NCBI RefSeq assembly: GCF_030296915.1
Contig: NZ_AP028031.1
Location: forward strand, 2,041,501-2,105,500
DNA: 64,000 nt
From: Anaerostipes hadrus ATCC 29173 = JCM 17467
GTDB taxonomy: Bacteria; Bacillota; Clostridia; Lachnospirales; Lachnospiraceae
Reading direction: 5' to 3'
This document shows positions 9,179 through 17,546 of the stretch, in pieces. A program made the position numbers and the translations under genes. Under the pieces are notes generated by a model, which was given only the letters and a program-made list of their open reading frames with translations, made no database searches and had not been told where the DNA came from. Every line of letters starts with the position of its first letter. The stretch's first letter is position 1.

Positions 9179-10396
9179 TTAATATACAGATGTAGAATTT
9201 CTCATTTTAGGATCATATCCTGCTTTTTTCAAGGATTTAATGATCTTATTTTTATGTTCTGTACCGAATGCTTCCATTGTGATCGTAAGTTCTACCGCAC
9301 TATTTCTGTTGATACTTACGAACTGGTTATGCTCTAGTTTGATAATATTTCCCTGTGCATCTGCGATCACATCAGAAACTTTATTTAACTCTCCTGGTTT
9401 GTCTGGAAGGAATACAGATACCGTAAAGATTCGATCTCTCATGATCAATCCATGCTGTACTAAAGATGCGATCGTAATGACATCCATATTTCCACCACTG
9501 ATGATAGAAACTACTTTCTTATTCTTAACATCCAGATGTTTTAATGCTGCAATTGTTAGTAATCCAGAGTTTTCTGCTAACATCTTGTGATTTTCTAACA
9601 AGTCTAAGAAACATGGGATCAGTTCTTCATCTTCTACTGTGATGATATCATCAAGGTTTTCCTGAATATATGGAAAAATGATCTTTCCTGGTGTCTGTAC
9701 TGCTGTACCATCTGCGATCGTGCTGACATGATCACATGACACTACTTTTCCTGCTTCTAATGAAGCTTTCATACATGCTGCTCCTGCTGGTTCTACACCG
9801 ATCACTTTAATCTTTGGATTTAACAGTTTGGCAAGTGTTGAAACACCTGTTGCAAGTCCGCCTCCACCGATTGGTACAAGGATGTAATCTACGGTTGGAA
9901 GTTCTTTAAAGATATCCATTGCGATCGTTCCCTGCCCTGTTGCAACCGTTGGGTCATCAAATGGATGAACAAATGTATATCCATGTTCTGCTGCAAGGTC
10001 TAATGCGTGTGCACATGCTTCATCATAAACATCTCCATGAAGGATCACTTCTGCTCCAAGATCTTTTGTTCTGTTAACCTTTAACAGTGGAGTGGTTGTT
10101 GGCATAACGATCGTTGCTTTGACTCCCTGTCTTGCTGCTGCCAATGCAACACCCTGTGCATGGTTTCCAGCAGATGCTGTGATCAATCCTTTTGCTTTTT
10201 CTTCTTCAGATAATGTACTGATCTTGTAATATGCACCACGGATCTTGTAAGCTCCAGTCAACTGCATGTTCTCAGGTTTTAGATAAACATCGTTTCCTGT
10301 CTGATCTGAAAAATAATCACTTTTGATCAGCTTGGTAGGAAGGACAACCTCCTGCACTTTATTATATGCAGCTTCAAAATCTTTTAGTTCTAACAT
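9179..10396 (-). CDS. ilvA: Threonine ammonia-lyase (threonine dehydratase) with C-terminal ACT domain
   Basis: PLP enzyme that deaminates threonine (and serine) to 2-oxobutyrate, feeding isoleucine synthesis or threonine fermentation. The start at 10396 gives 405 residues: a fold-type II PLP domain (1-~320) with the lysine motif LTGAYKIRGA, ASAGNHAQGVA, the phosphate loop PIGGGGLATG and SGGNMD, then one ACT domain (~330-405). That is the short form with a single ACT-like domain, as in many clostridia; it could be biosynthetic or catabolic. The frame is open 30 codons further upstream into ftsY, but AAGGAGAAG precedes only the ATG at 10396. One nucleotide separates it from the ftsY stop, so it is probably co-transcribed with smc-ftsY. 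Confidence 0.93.
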   Translation of the reverse strand: MLELKDFEAAYNKVQEVVLPTKLIKSDYFSDQTGNDVYLKPENMQLTGAYKIRGAYYKISTLSEEEKAKGLITASAGNHAQGVALAAARQGVKATIVMPTTTPLLKVNRTKDLGAEVILHGDVYDEACAHALDLAAEHGYTFVHPFDDPTVATGQGTIAMDIFKELPTVDYILVPIGGGGLATGVSTLAKLLNPKIKVIGVEPAGAACMKASLEAGKVVSCDHVSTIADGTAVQTPGKIIFPYIQENLDDIITVEDEELIPCFLDLLENHKMLAENSGLLTIAALKHLDVKNKKVVSIISGGNMDVITIASLVQHGLIMRDRIFTVSVFLPDKPGELNKVSDVIADAQGNIIKLEHNQFVSINRNSAVELTITMEAFGTEHKNKIIKSLKKAGYDPKMRNSTSVY

Positions 10397-10397
10397 T

Positions 10398-11333
10398 TTA
10401 ATTTTCTTCTCCTTTTTCGAATAATGCATTGACAAACATATCTGGATCAAATCTCTGAAGATCATCAACCTGTTCCCCAATACCAATGTATTTTACTGGA
10501 ATTCCAAGTTCTGACTGGATTGCGATCGCGATTCCGCCTTTTGCTGTTCCATCTAATTTCGTCAAAATAATTCCTGAAATGTCTGTTGCTTCTTTAAACT
10601 GTTTTGCCTGTGCCATGGCATTTTGTCCAGTTGTTCCATCTAAGACGATCAGTGTCTCTAAATAAGCTTCACTGTATTCTTTTTGGATGATACGATTGAT
10701 CTTGCTTAACTCATTCATCAGATTCTTCTTATTATGAAGTCGTCCTGCTGTATCACATAACAACACATCGACATCTCTTGCTTTTGCTGCTGCTACCGCA
10801 TCATATACAACAGCCGCAGGATCTGCACCCTCTGCTTGACTGATGATATCAACCCCAGCACGATTTGACCATTCTTTGAGCTGTTCGATCGCTCCAGCAC
10901 GGAATGTATCCGCAGCTGCCAGTAATACTTTTTTTCCTTGTCCTTTTAATGATGCTGCAAGTTTTCCAACAGATGTTGTTTTTCCTACACCATTTACTCC
11001 AATGACAAGAACGACACTCTTTTTATCAATAAAATCATAAGCACTATCTTCCAGTCTCATCTGATCCTTAATAGAATCAATCAAAAGCTGTCGGCATTCT
11101 TCCGGCTCTTTGATCTTATTTTCTTTTACTTTTTTCTTCAGATCTTCAATGATATTCATTGTTGTATCAATTCCCATATCACTCATGATCAAAATCTCTT
11201 CCAGCTCTTCATAAAAATCCTCATCTATTCCAGAAAATCCGCTGAAAATAGAGTCAAAACTTGAGGCAATATTATCTCTTGTTTTACTTAATCCCTGTGC
11301 AAGTCTTTTAAAAAATCCTTTTTTCTCTGACAT
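10398..11333 (-). CDS. ftsY: Signal recognition particle receptor FtsY
   Basis: GTPase that docks SRP-ribosome complexes at the membrane. Starting at 11333 (MSEKKGFFKRL; AAGGAG 7 nt upstream) it has 311 residues: a short basic amphipathic N-terminus, an N helical bundle, and the G domain with GVNGVGKTTSVGKLA (P-loop), DTAGRLHN and TKLDGTAKGG. Two Met codons slightly upstream are too close to the ribosome site. It lacks the long acidic A domain of E. coli FtsY, as is common in Firmicutes. It follows smc directly with 13 nt between, the usual smc-ftsY order. Confidence 0.96.
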   Translation of the reverse strand: MSEKKGFFKRLAQGLSKTRDNIASSFDSIFSGFSGIDEDFYEELEEILIMSDMGIDTTMNIIEDLKKKVKENKIKEPEECRQLLIDSIKDQMRLEDSAYDFIDKKSVVLVIGVNGVGKTTSVGKLAASLKGQGKKVLLAAADTFRAGAIEQLKEWSNRAGVDIISQAEGADPAAVVYDAVAAAKARDVDVLLCDTAGRLHNKKNLMNELSKINRIIQKEYSEAYLETLIVLDGTTGQNAMAQAKQFKEATDISGIILTKLDGTAKGGIAIAIQSELGIPVKYIGIGEQVDDLQRFDPDMFVNALFEKGEEN

Positions 11334-11346
11334 AGCCATTCTCCTT

Positions 11347-14300
11347 TTATTCATCTAAATCATTCTCGATCAAATTTACAGAAACCTGAGTTGAAATACC
11401 TTTTTCCTGCATCGTGATCCCATATAAAACATCTGCTGCCATCATCGTTCCTCTTCGATGTGTGATCACGATAAACTGTGTATCCTTTGTAAGTTTATGC
11501 AGATACTTTGCAAATCTTGTGACATTTGAATCATCCAATGCCGCTTCAATCTCATCCAGGAGACAAAACGGAGATGGTTTTAAATTCTGGATCGCAAATA
11601 ATAATGAAATCGCTGTTAAAGCTTTCTCTCCACCTGATAACTGCATCATATTCTGAAGTTTCTTTCCTGGAGGCTGTGCAATGATCCTGATTCCAGATTC
11701 TAATACATCATCATCTGTAAGTTCCAATCTTGCTTCTCCACCACCAAATAATTCCACGAATACTTCCTGAAATACTCGTTTGATGTCTTTAAACTTTGCA
11801 TTAAACTGACGGCGCATCGCATCTTCCAGTTCTTCCATCAAACCTGTCAGATGTGCTTCTGCTGTCACGATATCTTCATGCTGTTTCTGCATAAATTCGT
11901 AACGTTCGGAAACTTCTTTATAATCTTCGACTGCATTGATATTAACTGGTCCAAGGTTCTTGATCTTATTTTTTAACTCAGAGATCGTTTCCTTAACTTT
12001 TGTAAGGCTCTGCGTCTCATCCAGATCGATCCTCTGTTTTGCCTGATGATATGTGATCTCGTAATTCTCCCACATATAATCCAAAAGCTCTTTTTTCTTT
12101 CCTTTGCGATTCTCTCTCTGACTCTCCAGACGATACATTTCTTTGTCATATCCACTGATACGTTCAAGCATCTCTTCGCGTTCTTTAAGGATATCCTTAT
12201 AAAGGACTTCTTTCTCCTTCACTTCTTCCTGCATCTTCTGATGCCTGTTCTGATCTTCTATGATCTTTCGTTCCATTGCTTCGCATGATTCTTTTAAATG
12301 TCCAATCTGCTGTTTTAATGCTTTTACATTCTCATTGATACTTCCAGTATCTTTCTGATTTTCTTGAACCTCTTCTGATAGATGTTCGATCTCAGATCTT
12401 ACTCGCTCCTGATTATTCTCCTGAAATTCTAACTTCTGTGATTCTTTGCTTAACTGCATATGAACCTTGGAAACTTCCATTGCATGCTGTTCGGCATGTT
12501 TTCTAAGATGTTCAAGAATCTCACTGATCTCCTTGATCCTTTCTTCATCCTGCTCATTTGCACTTTCAAGATCTACCTGTTCATCTTGCAGTCTGTCAGC
12601 ATCATCTTCCGCATTCCTTAATTCTTCTTCCAGTTGTTGTCTCTGTATACTTAACTGTTCGTGCCTATTATCAAGCTCTTCTTTTCTTCGCTTGATCGCA
12701 GATTGTGACATCTGCTGTGTATTTAATTCCAAAGAGATTTCTTGCATCTCTTTCTCTAAGTCTATCATATTTTGCTGATATTCTTTGAGTTTTTTTTCAT
12801 TTTCATGATATTTTTCTTCATCTTCTGTGATTGCTTTCGTCCATCGATCCAGCTTCTTCTTTAATTCTTCAACTTCTCTGGATCTTCCAAGCAGATTGCT
12901 CTTATTCTTAAAAGCACCTCCAGACATTGCACCGCCTCGGTTTAAAGAATCCCCATCAAGCGTTACGATCCTTACACTGTGATGATATTTATTTGCAATT
13001 TTAATTCCTGCATCCATATCTTTTACAACAAGAATCTGTCCAAGCAGTGATGCAAATAAATCCTTATATACTTCATCATAGATCACAAGTTGATTGGCTG
13101 CCCCGATCACCCCTGGTTCTAAAAGAATTTCTTTCCTTGCAAATTCTTTTCCCTTCACTGCATCCAGCGGCAAAAACGTAACTCTTCCATAACGATTCTT
13201 CTTCAGATATTCGATCATCTTCTTCGCTGTTTTCTGCGTATCCGTTACAATGTTCTGAATACTTCCACCCAGAGCTGTCTCGATCGCTGTTTCGTATTTT
13301 TCTTCCACTTTAATGATATCCGCAACAGCTCCAATGATCCCAGATGTCACGGCCTGTTGTTCCATCACTTTCTTGATCCCGAATCCATATCCATCATAAC
13401 GTTCTGCCATATTCCGCATTGTTTCATAGTTGGAACGCACTCTATGATATTTCTCTCTTTTCTGATCCATCTGTTCCTGAATCTGACGGCGTTCCGCTAT
13501 CAATGTTTCTTCGATTCTCTTGGCATTATGACATTCGATCTCAGATCGTTTTTTCTTCTCATTGATCTCTTCGATCTTCTGACTAGAAGAATCTTTTTCT
13601 TTTTCCTGATCATTGATCTGCCGTTTTATTTCTTCTATCTGATGATCCAGTCCTATGATCCGGACATTTAGCTGTTCTTTCACAGTCTGGGAACGCTCAA
13701 TCGCTCCAGCCACCCGCATACGGCCTTCTCTGACAGCATTCACTCGGATTTCAATCTCTTCTTGTTCTCTCTCCAGATCCTGAATCTGCTTCTGATACAA
13801 TGCAACTTCGCTTTCTTTTTGTATCTTTTGTTCCATGACAGATTCATATTCCTTACGAATTTCTTCTGTCTCTGCCTCAAATCTCTTTAACTGTGCTTTC
13901 TTTTCATTCAGATCTTTATACAGCTTATCCTTAGACTCCAGATACATACTCTCACGCATATGTTCTGTATTGATCTGTTCATTTAAAACCTGAATCTTTC
14001 CTTCTTTTTTCTGCTTTGTAAGCTTCATTTCAGAAATATGAGCAGTGATCGTTTCGATTTCCTGTTTTAAATGATCCAAAAACTCTTCTTGTTTTCCGTA
14101 TTTCTCTTTTGCTTTGGCAAGTGTCTGATTTGCCTCATTGATCTCCCGCTGAGCGATTTCTATCTTTTCATCCAGCTCTTTTAATTCCTTCTCAAGATTC
14201 TGATTCTCAAGCAGGAACAACTTCACATCTTCATCTTTCAACTGATCTCTTAACAACAGATATTCTCTCGCACGTTCTGACTGTTTCTTAAGCGGTCCAA

Positions 14301-14904
14301 CCTGACGTTCCAATTCCGTTAAGATATCTGTAACTCGTACCAGATTCTCACGTTCGATTTCCAAAGATTTTTGTGTTTCCAGCTTGTTTTTCTTGTATTT
14401 AACAATTCCTGCTGCTTCATCAAATAATTCTCTTCTCTCTTCCGGTTTTCCACTTAAGATCTGTTCGATCTGTCCCTGTCCGATGATCGAATATCCCTCT
14501 TTTCCGATTCCTGTATCAAAAAAAAGTTCTACAATATCCTTTCTTCGGCAGGCACTTCCGTTGATCAAATATTCACTTTCCCCAGAACGATAGACTCTTC
14601 TGGCAACTGTTACTTCTTCAAACTGGATTGGCAGACTATGGTCACTGTTATCTAATGTGATCGCAACATAAGCAGATCCCATCGGCTTTCGAAGCTCTGT
14701 CCCCGAAAAAATAACATCTTCCATTCTAGAACCACGAAGCTGTTTTGCTCTTTGTTCTCCAAGCACCCATCGAACAGCATCTGCAACGTTACTCTTTCCA
14801 CTTCCATTTGGACCTACGATTCCTGTGATCCCATGTTCAAATTTAAAGATCATTTTATGGGCAAAAGATTTAAAGCCATTGACCTCAATACTTTTTAAAT
14901 ACAT
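11347..14904 (-). CDS. smc: Chromosome segregation protein SMC
   Basis: 1,185-residue condensin ATPase. The N-terminal head has GIVGPNGSGKSNVADAVRWVLGE (Walker A), then ~350 residues of coiled coil, a hinge around residues 510-650 (GIIGAVADIIKVEEKYETAI to GGAMSGGAFKNKS), a second coiled coil, and the C-terminal head with the ABC signature LSGGEKALTAISLLFA and Walker B CLLDEIEAALDD. The ATG at 14904 has GAGG 6 nt away; the alternative GTG two codons earlier falls inside that site. It lies between rnc and ftsY, as in many Firmicutes. Confidence 0.97.
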   Translation of the reverse strand: MYLKSIEVNGFKSFAHKMIFKFEHGITGIVGPNGSGKSNVADAVRWVLGEQRAKQLRGSRMEDVIFSGTELRKPMGSAYVAITLDNSDHSLPIQFEEVTVARRVYRSGESEYLINGSACRRKDIVELFFDTGIGKEGYSIIGQGQIEQILSGKPEERRELFDEAAGIVKYKKNKLETQKSLEIERENLVRVTDILTELERQVGPLKKQSERAREYLLLRDQLKDEDVKLFLLENQNLEKELKELDEKIEIAQREINEANQTLAKAKEKYGKQEEFLDHLKQEIETITAHISEMKLTKQKKEGKIQVLNEQINTEHMRESMYLESKDKLYKDLNEKKAQLKRFEAETEEIRKEYESVMEQKIQKESEVALYQKQIQDLEREQEEIEIRVNAVREGRMRVAGAIERSQTVKEQLNVRIIGLDHQIEEIKRQINDQEKEKDSSSQKIEEINEKKKRSEIECHNAKRIEETLIAERRQIQEQMDQKREKYHRVRSNYETMRNMAERYDGYGFGIKKVMEQQAVTSGIIGAVADIIKVEEKYETAIETALGGSIQNIVTDTQKTAKKMIEYLKKNRYGRVTFLPLDAVKGKEFARKEILLEPGVIGAANQLVIYDEVYKDLFASLLGQILVVKDMDAGIKIANKYHHSVRIVTLDGDSLNRGGAMSGGAFKNKSNLLGRSREVEELKKKLDRWTKAITEDEEKYHENEKKLKEYQQNMIDLEKEMQEISLELNTQQMSQSAIKRRKEELDNRHEQLSIQRQQLEEELRNAEDDADRLQDEQVDLESANEQDEERIKEISEILEHLRKHAEQHAMEVSKVHMQLSKESQKLEFQENNQERVRSEIEHLSEEVQENQKDTGSINENVKALKQQIGHLKESCEAMERKIIEDQNRHQKMQEEVKEKEVLYKDILKEREEMLERISGYDKEMYRLESQRENRKGKKKELLDYMWENYEITYHQAKQRIDLDETQSLTKVKETISELKNKIKNLGPVNINAVEDYKEVSERYEFMQKQHEDIVTAEAHLTGLMEELEDAMRRQFNAKFKDIKRVFQEVFVELFGGGEARLELTDDDVLESGIRIIAQPPGKKLQNMMQLSGGEKALTAISLLFAIQNLKPSPFCLLDEIEAALDDSNVTRFAKYLHKLTKDTQFIVITHRRGTMMAADVLYGITMQEKGISTQVSVNLIENDLDE

Positions 14905-14922
14905 GTCCACCTCTGTTTCGTG

Positions 14923-15609
14923 TTATTTTTTGTGGCGTTTGATCGCCTCAAATGCAGCATGCTGTTCTGCTGACTTTTTACTATGTCCTGATCCTGTTCC
15001 GATCACATTCTCTCCAAGACGTGCTTCTACCGTAAAGATTTTGGCGTGATCTGGACCTTCTTCTCCAACAAGCACATATTTTAATCGTCCTTTTCCTTCT
15101 CCCTGAACAATCTCCTGAAGATTCGTCTTTGCATCGAAAAACAGAACTTTATTTTCTACATCTTTAAATAAATATGTCTCAATGAATTTTGTTGCTGTTT
15201 CGATTCCCTGATCTAAATAAATCGCACCGATCACAGCTTCAAATGCATCAGAAAGAATGGAATCTCTTGATCTTCCACCTGTCATATCTTCTCCTTTGCT
15301 TAAGAGAACATATTTCCCAAGGTTGATATCCCTTGCACATCCTGCAAGTGTCGGCTCACATACAAGACTCGCCCTGATCTTGCTTAACTTTCCCTCTGAT
15401 TCTTTCTGGTATGTGCGATACAGATAATTACTTGTTACCAGCTCAAGAACTGCATCTCCCAAAAATTCGAGACGTTCATTATTCTTATCTTTGCTCATTC
15501 TTCGTTCATTTGCATAGGAACTATGAATGAAGGCATTCCAAAGTCGGGATGGCTCATGAAATTTAATTCCTATCTGCTCTTGAAATTCTTCCACACTTTT
15601 TGCATCCAT
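14923..15609 (-). CDS. rnc: Ribonuclease III
   Basis: Double-strand-specific endoribonuclease for rRNA and mRNA processing. The 228-residue protein has the RNase III signature NERLEFLGDAVLELV near residues 43-57 (metal-binding Glu and Asp), the second acidic cluster SDAFEAVIGAIYLD near 115, and a C-terminal double-stranded RNA-binding domain ending SKKSAEQHAAFEAIKRHKK. It follows plsX after only 7 nt. In many Firmicutes acpP lies between these two; here there is no room for it. Confidence 0.96.
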   Translation of the reverse strand: MDAKSVEEFQEQIGIKFHEPSRLWNAFIHSSYANERRMSKDKNNERLEFLGDAVLELVTSNYLYRTYQKESEGKLSKIRASLVCEPTLAGCARDINLGKYVLLSKGEDMTGGRSRDSILSDAFEAVIGAIYLDQGIETATKFIETYLFKDVENKVLFFDAKTNLQEIVQGEGKGRLKYVLVGEEGPDHAKIFTVEARLGENVIGTGSGHSKKSAEQHAAFEAIKRHKK

Positions 15610-15616
15610 TTTCTTC

Positions 15617-16624
15617 TTATCCTTTCACAATCTGGTCTTTGATCTTCTGCGTAATATCTTCTTCGGCAAATGCGATACACTGAATGATCGCATTTTTCAT
15701 TTCTTTTGCACTTGAAGATCCATGTGCTTTTACAACCAATCCATTTAATCCAAGTAATGGCGCTCCACCATATTCAGAAGCATCAAATTTCTTTAACGTC
15801 TTCTTTAATGCTGGTTTTGCTAATAGTGCACCGATCTTACTCTTTAATGTTGACATCATTCCTTCTTTGATCTGACTGACTAACACTGCTGCTAATCCTT
15901 CTTCCAGTTTCAGAACGATATTTCCTGCAAATGCATCACATACAACAACATCCGCTGCACCGTATGGGATTTCTCTTGCTTCGATACTTCCGATATAATT
16001 GATATTTTCACATTCCTTTAATAATGGACCTGTTTCTTTTACCAGCTGATTTCCTTTGGCTTCTTCCACACCGACATTGACAAGTCCAACTCTTGGGTTT
16101 TTGATTCCAAGAACATCTTCCATATAGATAGATCCCATCTGTGCAAACTGAAGCAGATATTCCGCTTTCGCATCCATATTCGCTCCAGCATCGACTAATA
16201 ACATCGGACCTTTGGCTGTTGGCATCACTGCTCCCAGTGGTGCTCTCTTGATCCCTTTGATCCTTCCAACAACAAACTGTCCTCCAACAAGGATCGCTCC
16301 TGAACTTCCAGCTGATACAAATGCATCTGCAGTCTTATCCTTTACCATTTTCAGGGCGACCACCATGGAAGAATCTTTCTTCTTACGAATCGCTTCTACT
16401 GGTGATTCGTCACAAGAAATTTCTTCTTCTGCATTCACAACTTCAATTTGTTCATTTTTATACTGATATTTGCTTAATTCTTCATGAATCCTTGGTGCTT
16501 TTCCTACAAGAAATACTTTCAGATTGTTTTTTTCATTCACAGCATCAACGGCACCTTTTACAACTTCTCCTGGTGCATGATCTCCACCCATGGCATCAAC
16601 TGCCACTTTCACTAATTTCTCCAT
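15617..16624 (-). CDS. plsX: Phosphate acyltransferase PlsX
   Basis: Converts acyl-ACP to acyl-phosphate for phosphatidic acid synthesis; a peripheral membrane enzyme. Starting at 16624 (MEKLVKVAVDAMGGDHAP) it has 335 residues, with VVCDAFAGNIVLK and GGAPLLGLNGLVVKAHG near the C-terminus, both typical. The open frame extends 14 codons upstream into the hairpin region without a good ribosome site; AAGGAGT lies 12 nt before the chosen ATG, rather far. It lies downstream of rpmF, from which a strong hairpin separates it. Confidence 0.95.
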   Translation of the reverse strand: MEKLVKVAVDAMGGDHAPGEVVKGAVDAVNEKNNLKVFLVGKAPRIHEELSKYQYKNEQIEVVNAEEEISCDESPVEAIRKKKDSSMVVALKMVKDKTADAFVSAGSSGAILVGGQFVVGRIKGIKRAPLGAVMPTAKGPMLLVDAGANMDAKAEYLLQFAQMGSIYMEDVLGIKNPRVGLVNVGVEEAKGNQLVKETGPLLKECENINYIGSIEAREIPYGAADVVVCDAFAGNIVLKLEEGLAAVLVSQIKEGMMSTLKSKIGALLAKPALKKTLKKFDASEYGGAPLLGLNGLVVKAHGSSSAKEMKNAIIQCIAFAEEDITQKIKDQIVKG

Positions 16625-16654
16625 ATGACCTGTTACTCCTTTTCTTAAAAATAG

Positions 16655-16705
16655 GAAATGCCACACGCCTAAACCTTCTTAAAAAGCCTAAACGTATGGC
16701 ATTTC
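16655..16705 (-). terminator. Hairpin between rpmF and plsX
   Basis: On the minus strand GAAATGCCATAC pairs with GTGTGGCATTTC (12 bp with one U-G pair), followed by CTATTTTTAAG. The 27-nt loop contains TTTAGGC twice. It looks like a partial terminator that would lower plsX expression relative to rpmF. Confidence 0.6.
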
Positions 16706-16718
16706 TCTTCATTTACCA

Positions 16719-16904
16719 TTATTCAGCGTGTGCTGAAACAATTTCCTTTTTATTGTAAGATCCGCAGGCTTTACATACTCTGTGAGGCATCATAAGAGCA
16801 CCACATTTGCTGCATTTTACAAGTGTTGGAGCAGTCATCTTCCAGTTTGCTCTACGTCTGTTTCTTCTTCCTTTGGATGATTTATTCTTTGGACAAATTG
16901 ACAT
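16719..16904 (-). CDS. rpmF: Ribosomal protein bL32
   Basis: 61-residue large-subunit protein beginning MSICPKNKSSKGRRNRRRANW. It has the zinc-ribbon form with CSKCG (residues ~32-36) and CKACG (~45-49). AGGAGG precedes the ATG at 16904. It starts 5 nt after the yceD-family gene, a conserved pairing in bacteria. Confidence 0.97.
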   Translation of the reverse strand: MSICPKNKSSKGRRNRRRANWKMTAPTLVKCSKCGALMMPHRVCKACGSYNKKEIVSAHAE

Positions 16905-16909
16905 TGGTT

Positions 16910-17419
16910 TTACACCTCCTTAAAATTCTTAAAAATATCCTGAATCGCTGCCATACGAGGGTCTGCCACCGTACGATCGCAGCCACACTCTTTTTCATTC
17001 AGATTCGTTCCGCACACCGGACAAAGTCCTTTGCAGTCTTCTTTGCATAACACTCTGGACGGAAGTTTTGGAACAACTTCATCGAAGATCAGTATATCAA
17101 GATCAAGATACTTGTCCTCGATATATGAAGAATCTTCTTCATCAAGATCCGAAAAATCTAATTCTTTCGTCACCTGCACGGAAACCGGATAACTCACTTC
17201 TTCAAGACATCGGCTACATGGAATTCCAAGCGTGACTTCTGTCTCAAATGCAAATGATATCTTATCCTTTCCAATATTTCTAAAAACAATCGAAAAATCA
17301 TTCTTCTCTCGAATAGGATAAGACACACCTTTAAGCTTAATCTCATTCAGATCGATTGACGCTTCGACGGTTTCTTCATATTTAGGTACTGAAATAATTT
17401 TTGATAATTGAATCTTCAT
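16910..17419 (-). CDS. YceD/DUF177 family protein
   Basis: With the start at 17419 (MKIQLSKIISVPKYEE; TAGGAG 5 nt upstream) the protein has 169 residues. The middle has CSRCLEEVSYPV, and the C-terminus has VLCKEDCKGLCPVCGTNLNEKECGC, the typical cysteine-rich zinc-binding end of DUF177. Members are found upstream of rpmF and have been linked to 23S rRNA maturation, but I cannot tell the biochemical role from sequence. The frame opens 32 codons earlier, but that extension crosses a consensus promoter, so it is rejected. First gene of a yceD-rpmF-plsX transcript. Confidence 0.88.
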   Translation of the reverse strand: MKIQLSKIISVPKYEETVEASIDLNEIKLKGVSYPIREKNDFSIVFRNIGKDKISFAFETEVTLGIPCSRCLEEVSYPVSVQVTKELDFSDLDEEDSSYIEDKYLDLDILIFDEVVPKLPSRVLCKEDCKGLCPVCGTNLNEKECGCDRTVADPRMAAIQDIFKNFKEV

Positions 17420-17447
17420 ACGATCTCCTAAATTTTCATACTGTACT

Positions 17448-17476
17448 ATTATACGAATGTGCTTCTGGTTTGTCAA
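17448..17476 (-). promoter_or_regulatory. Consensus sigma-70 promoter for yceD-rpmF-plsX
   Basis: On the minus strand TTGACA (17471-17476), 17-bp spacer and TATAAT (17448-17453) match the consensus perfectly. The spacer contains one arm of a 13-bp inverted repeat whose other arm lies just after ackA. Confidence 0.85.
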
Positions 17477-17518
17477 GTAATTTTCCTTACTTTTAAAAAA
17501 ACAATCCAGAAGCACATT
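17456..17518. repeat. 13-bp inverted repeat spanning ackA terminus and yceD promoter
   Basis: AATGTGCTTCTGG (17456-17468) and its exact complement at 17506-17518 are 37 nt apart. One arm lies in the -35/-10 spacer of the yceD promoter. In a transcript coming from ackA, the first arm is followed by a run of seven T, so part of this may serve as a terminator; as DNA it could be a paired operator. Confidence 0.6.
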
Positions 17519-17546
17519 TTAACAAGCTTTATTTTTTATGAAATGA

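Noticed and set aside
12046..13671. Long plus-strand frames inside smc
   Set aside because: Shadows of the coiled-coil region of SMC; no start signals.
17420..17515. 32-codon N-terminal extension of the YceD-family protein
   Set aside because: It runs through a perfect -35/-10 promoter and lacks a ribosome site; MKIQLSKI matches the normal family start.
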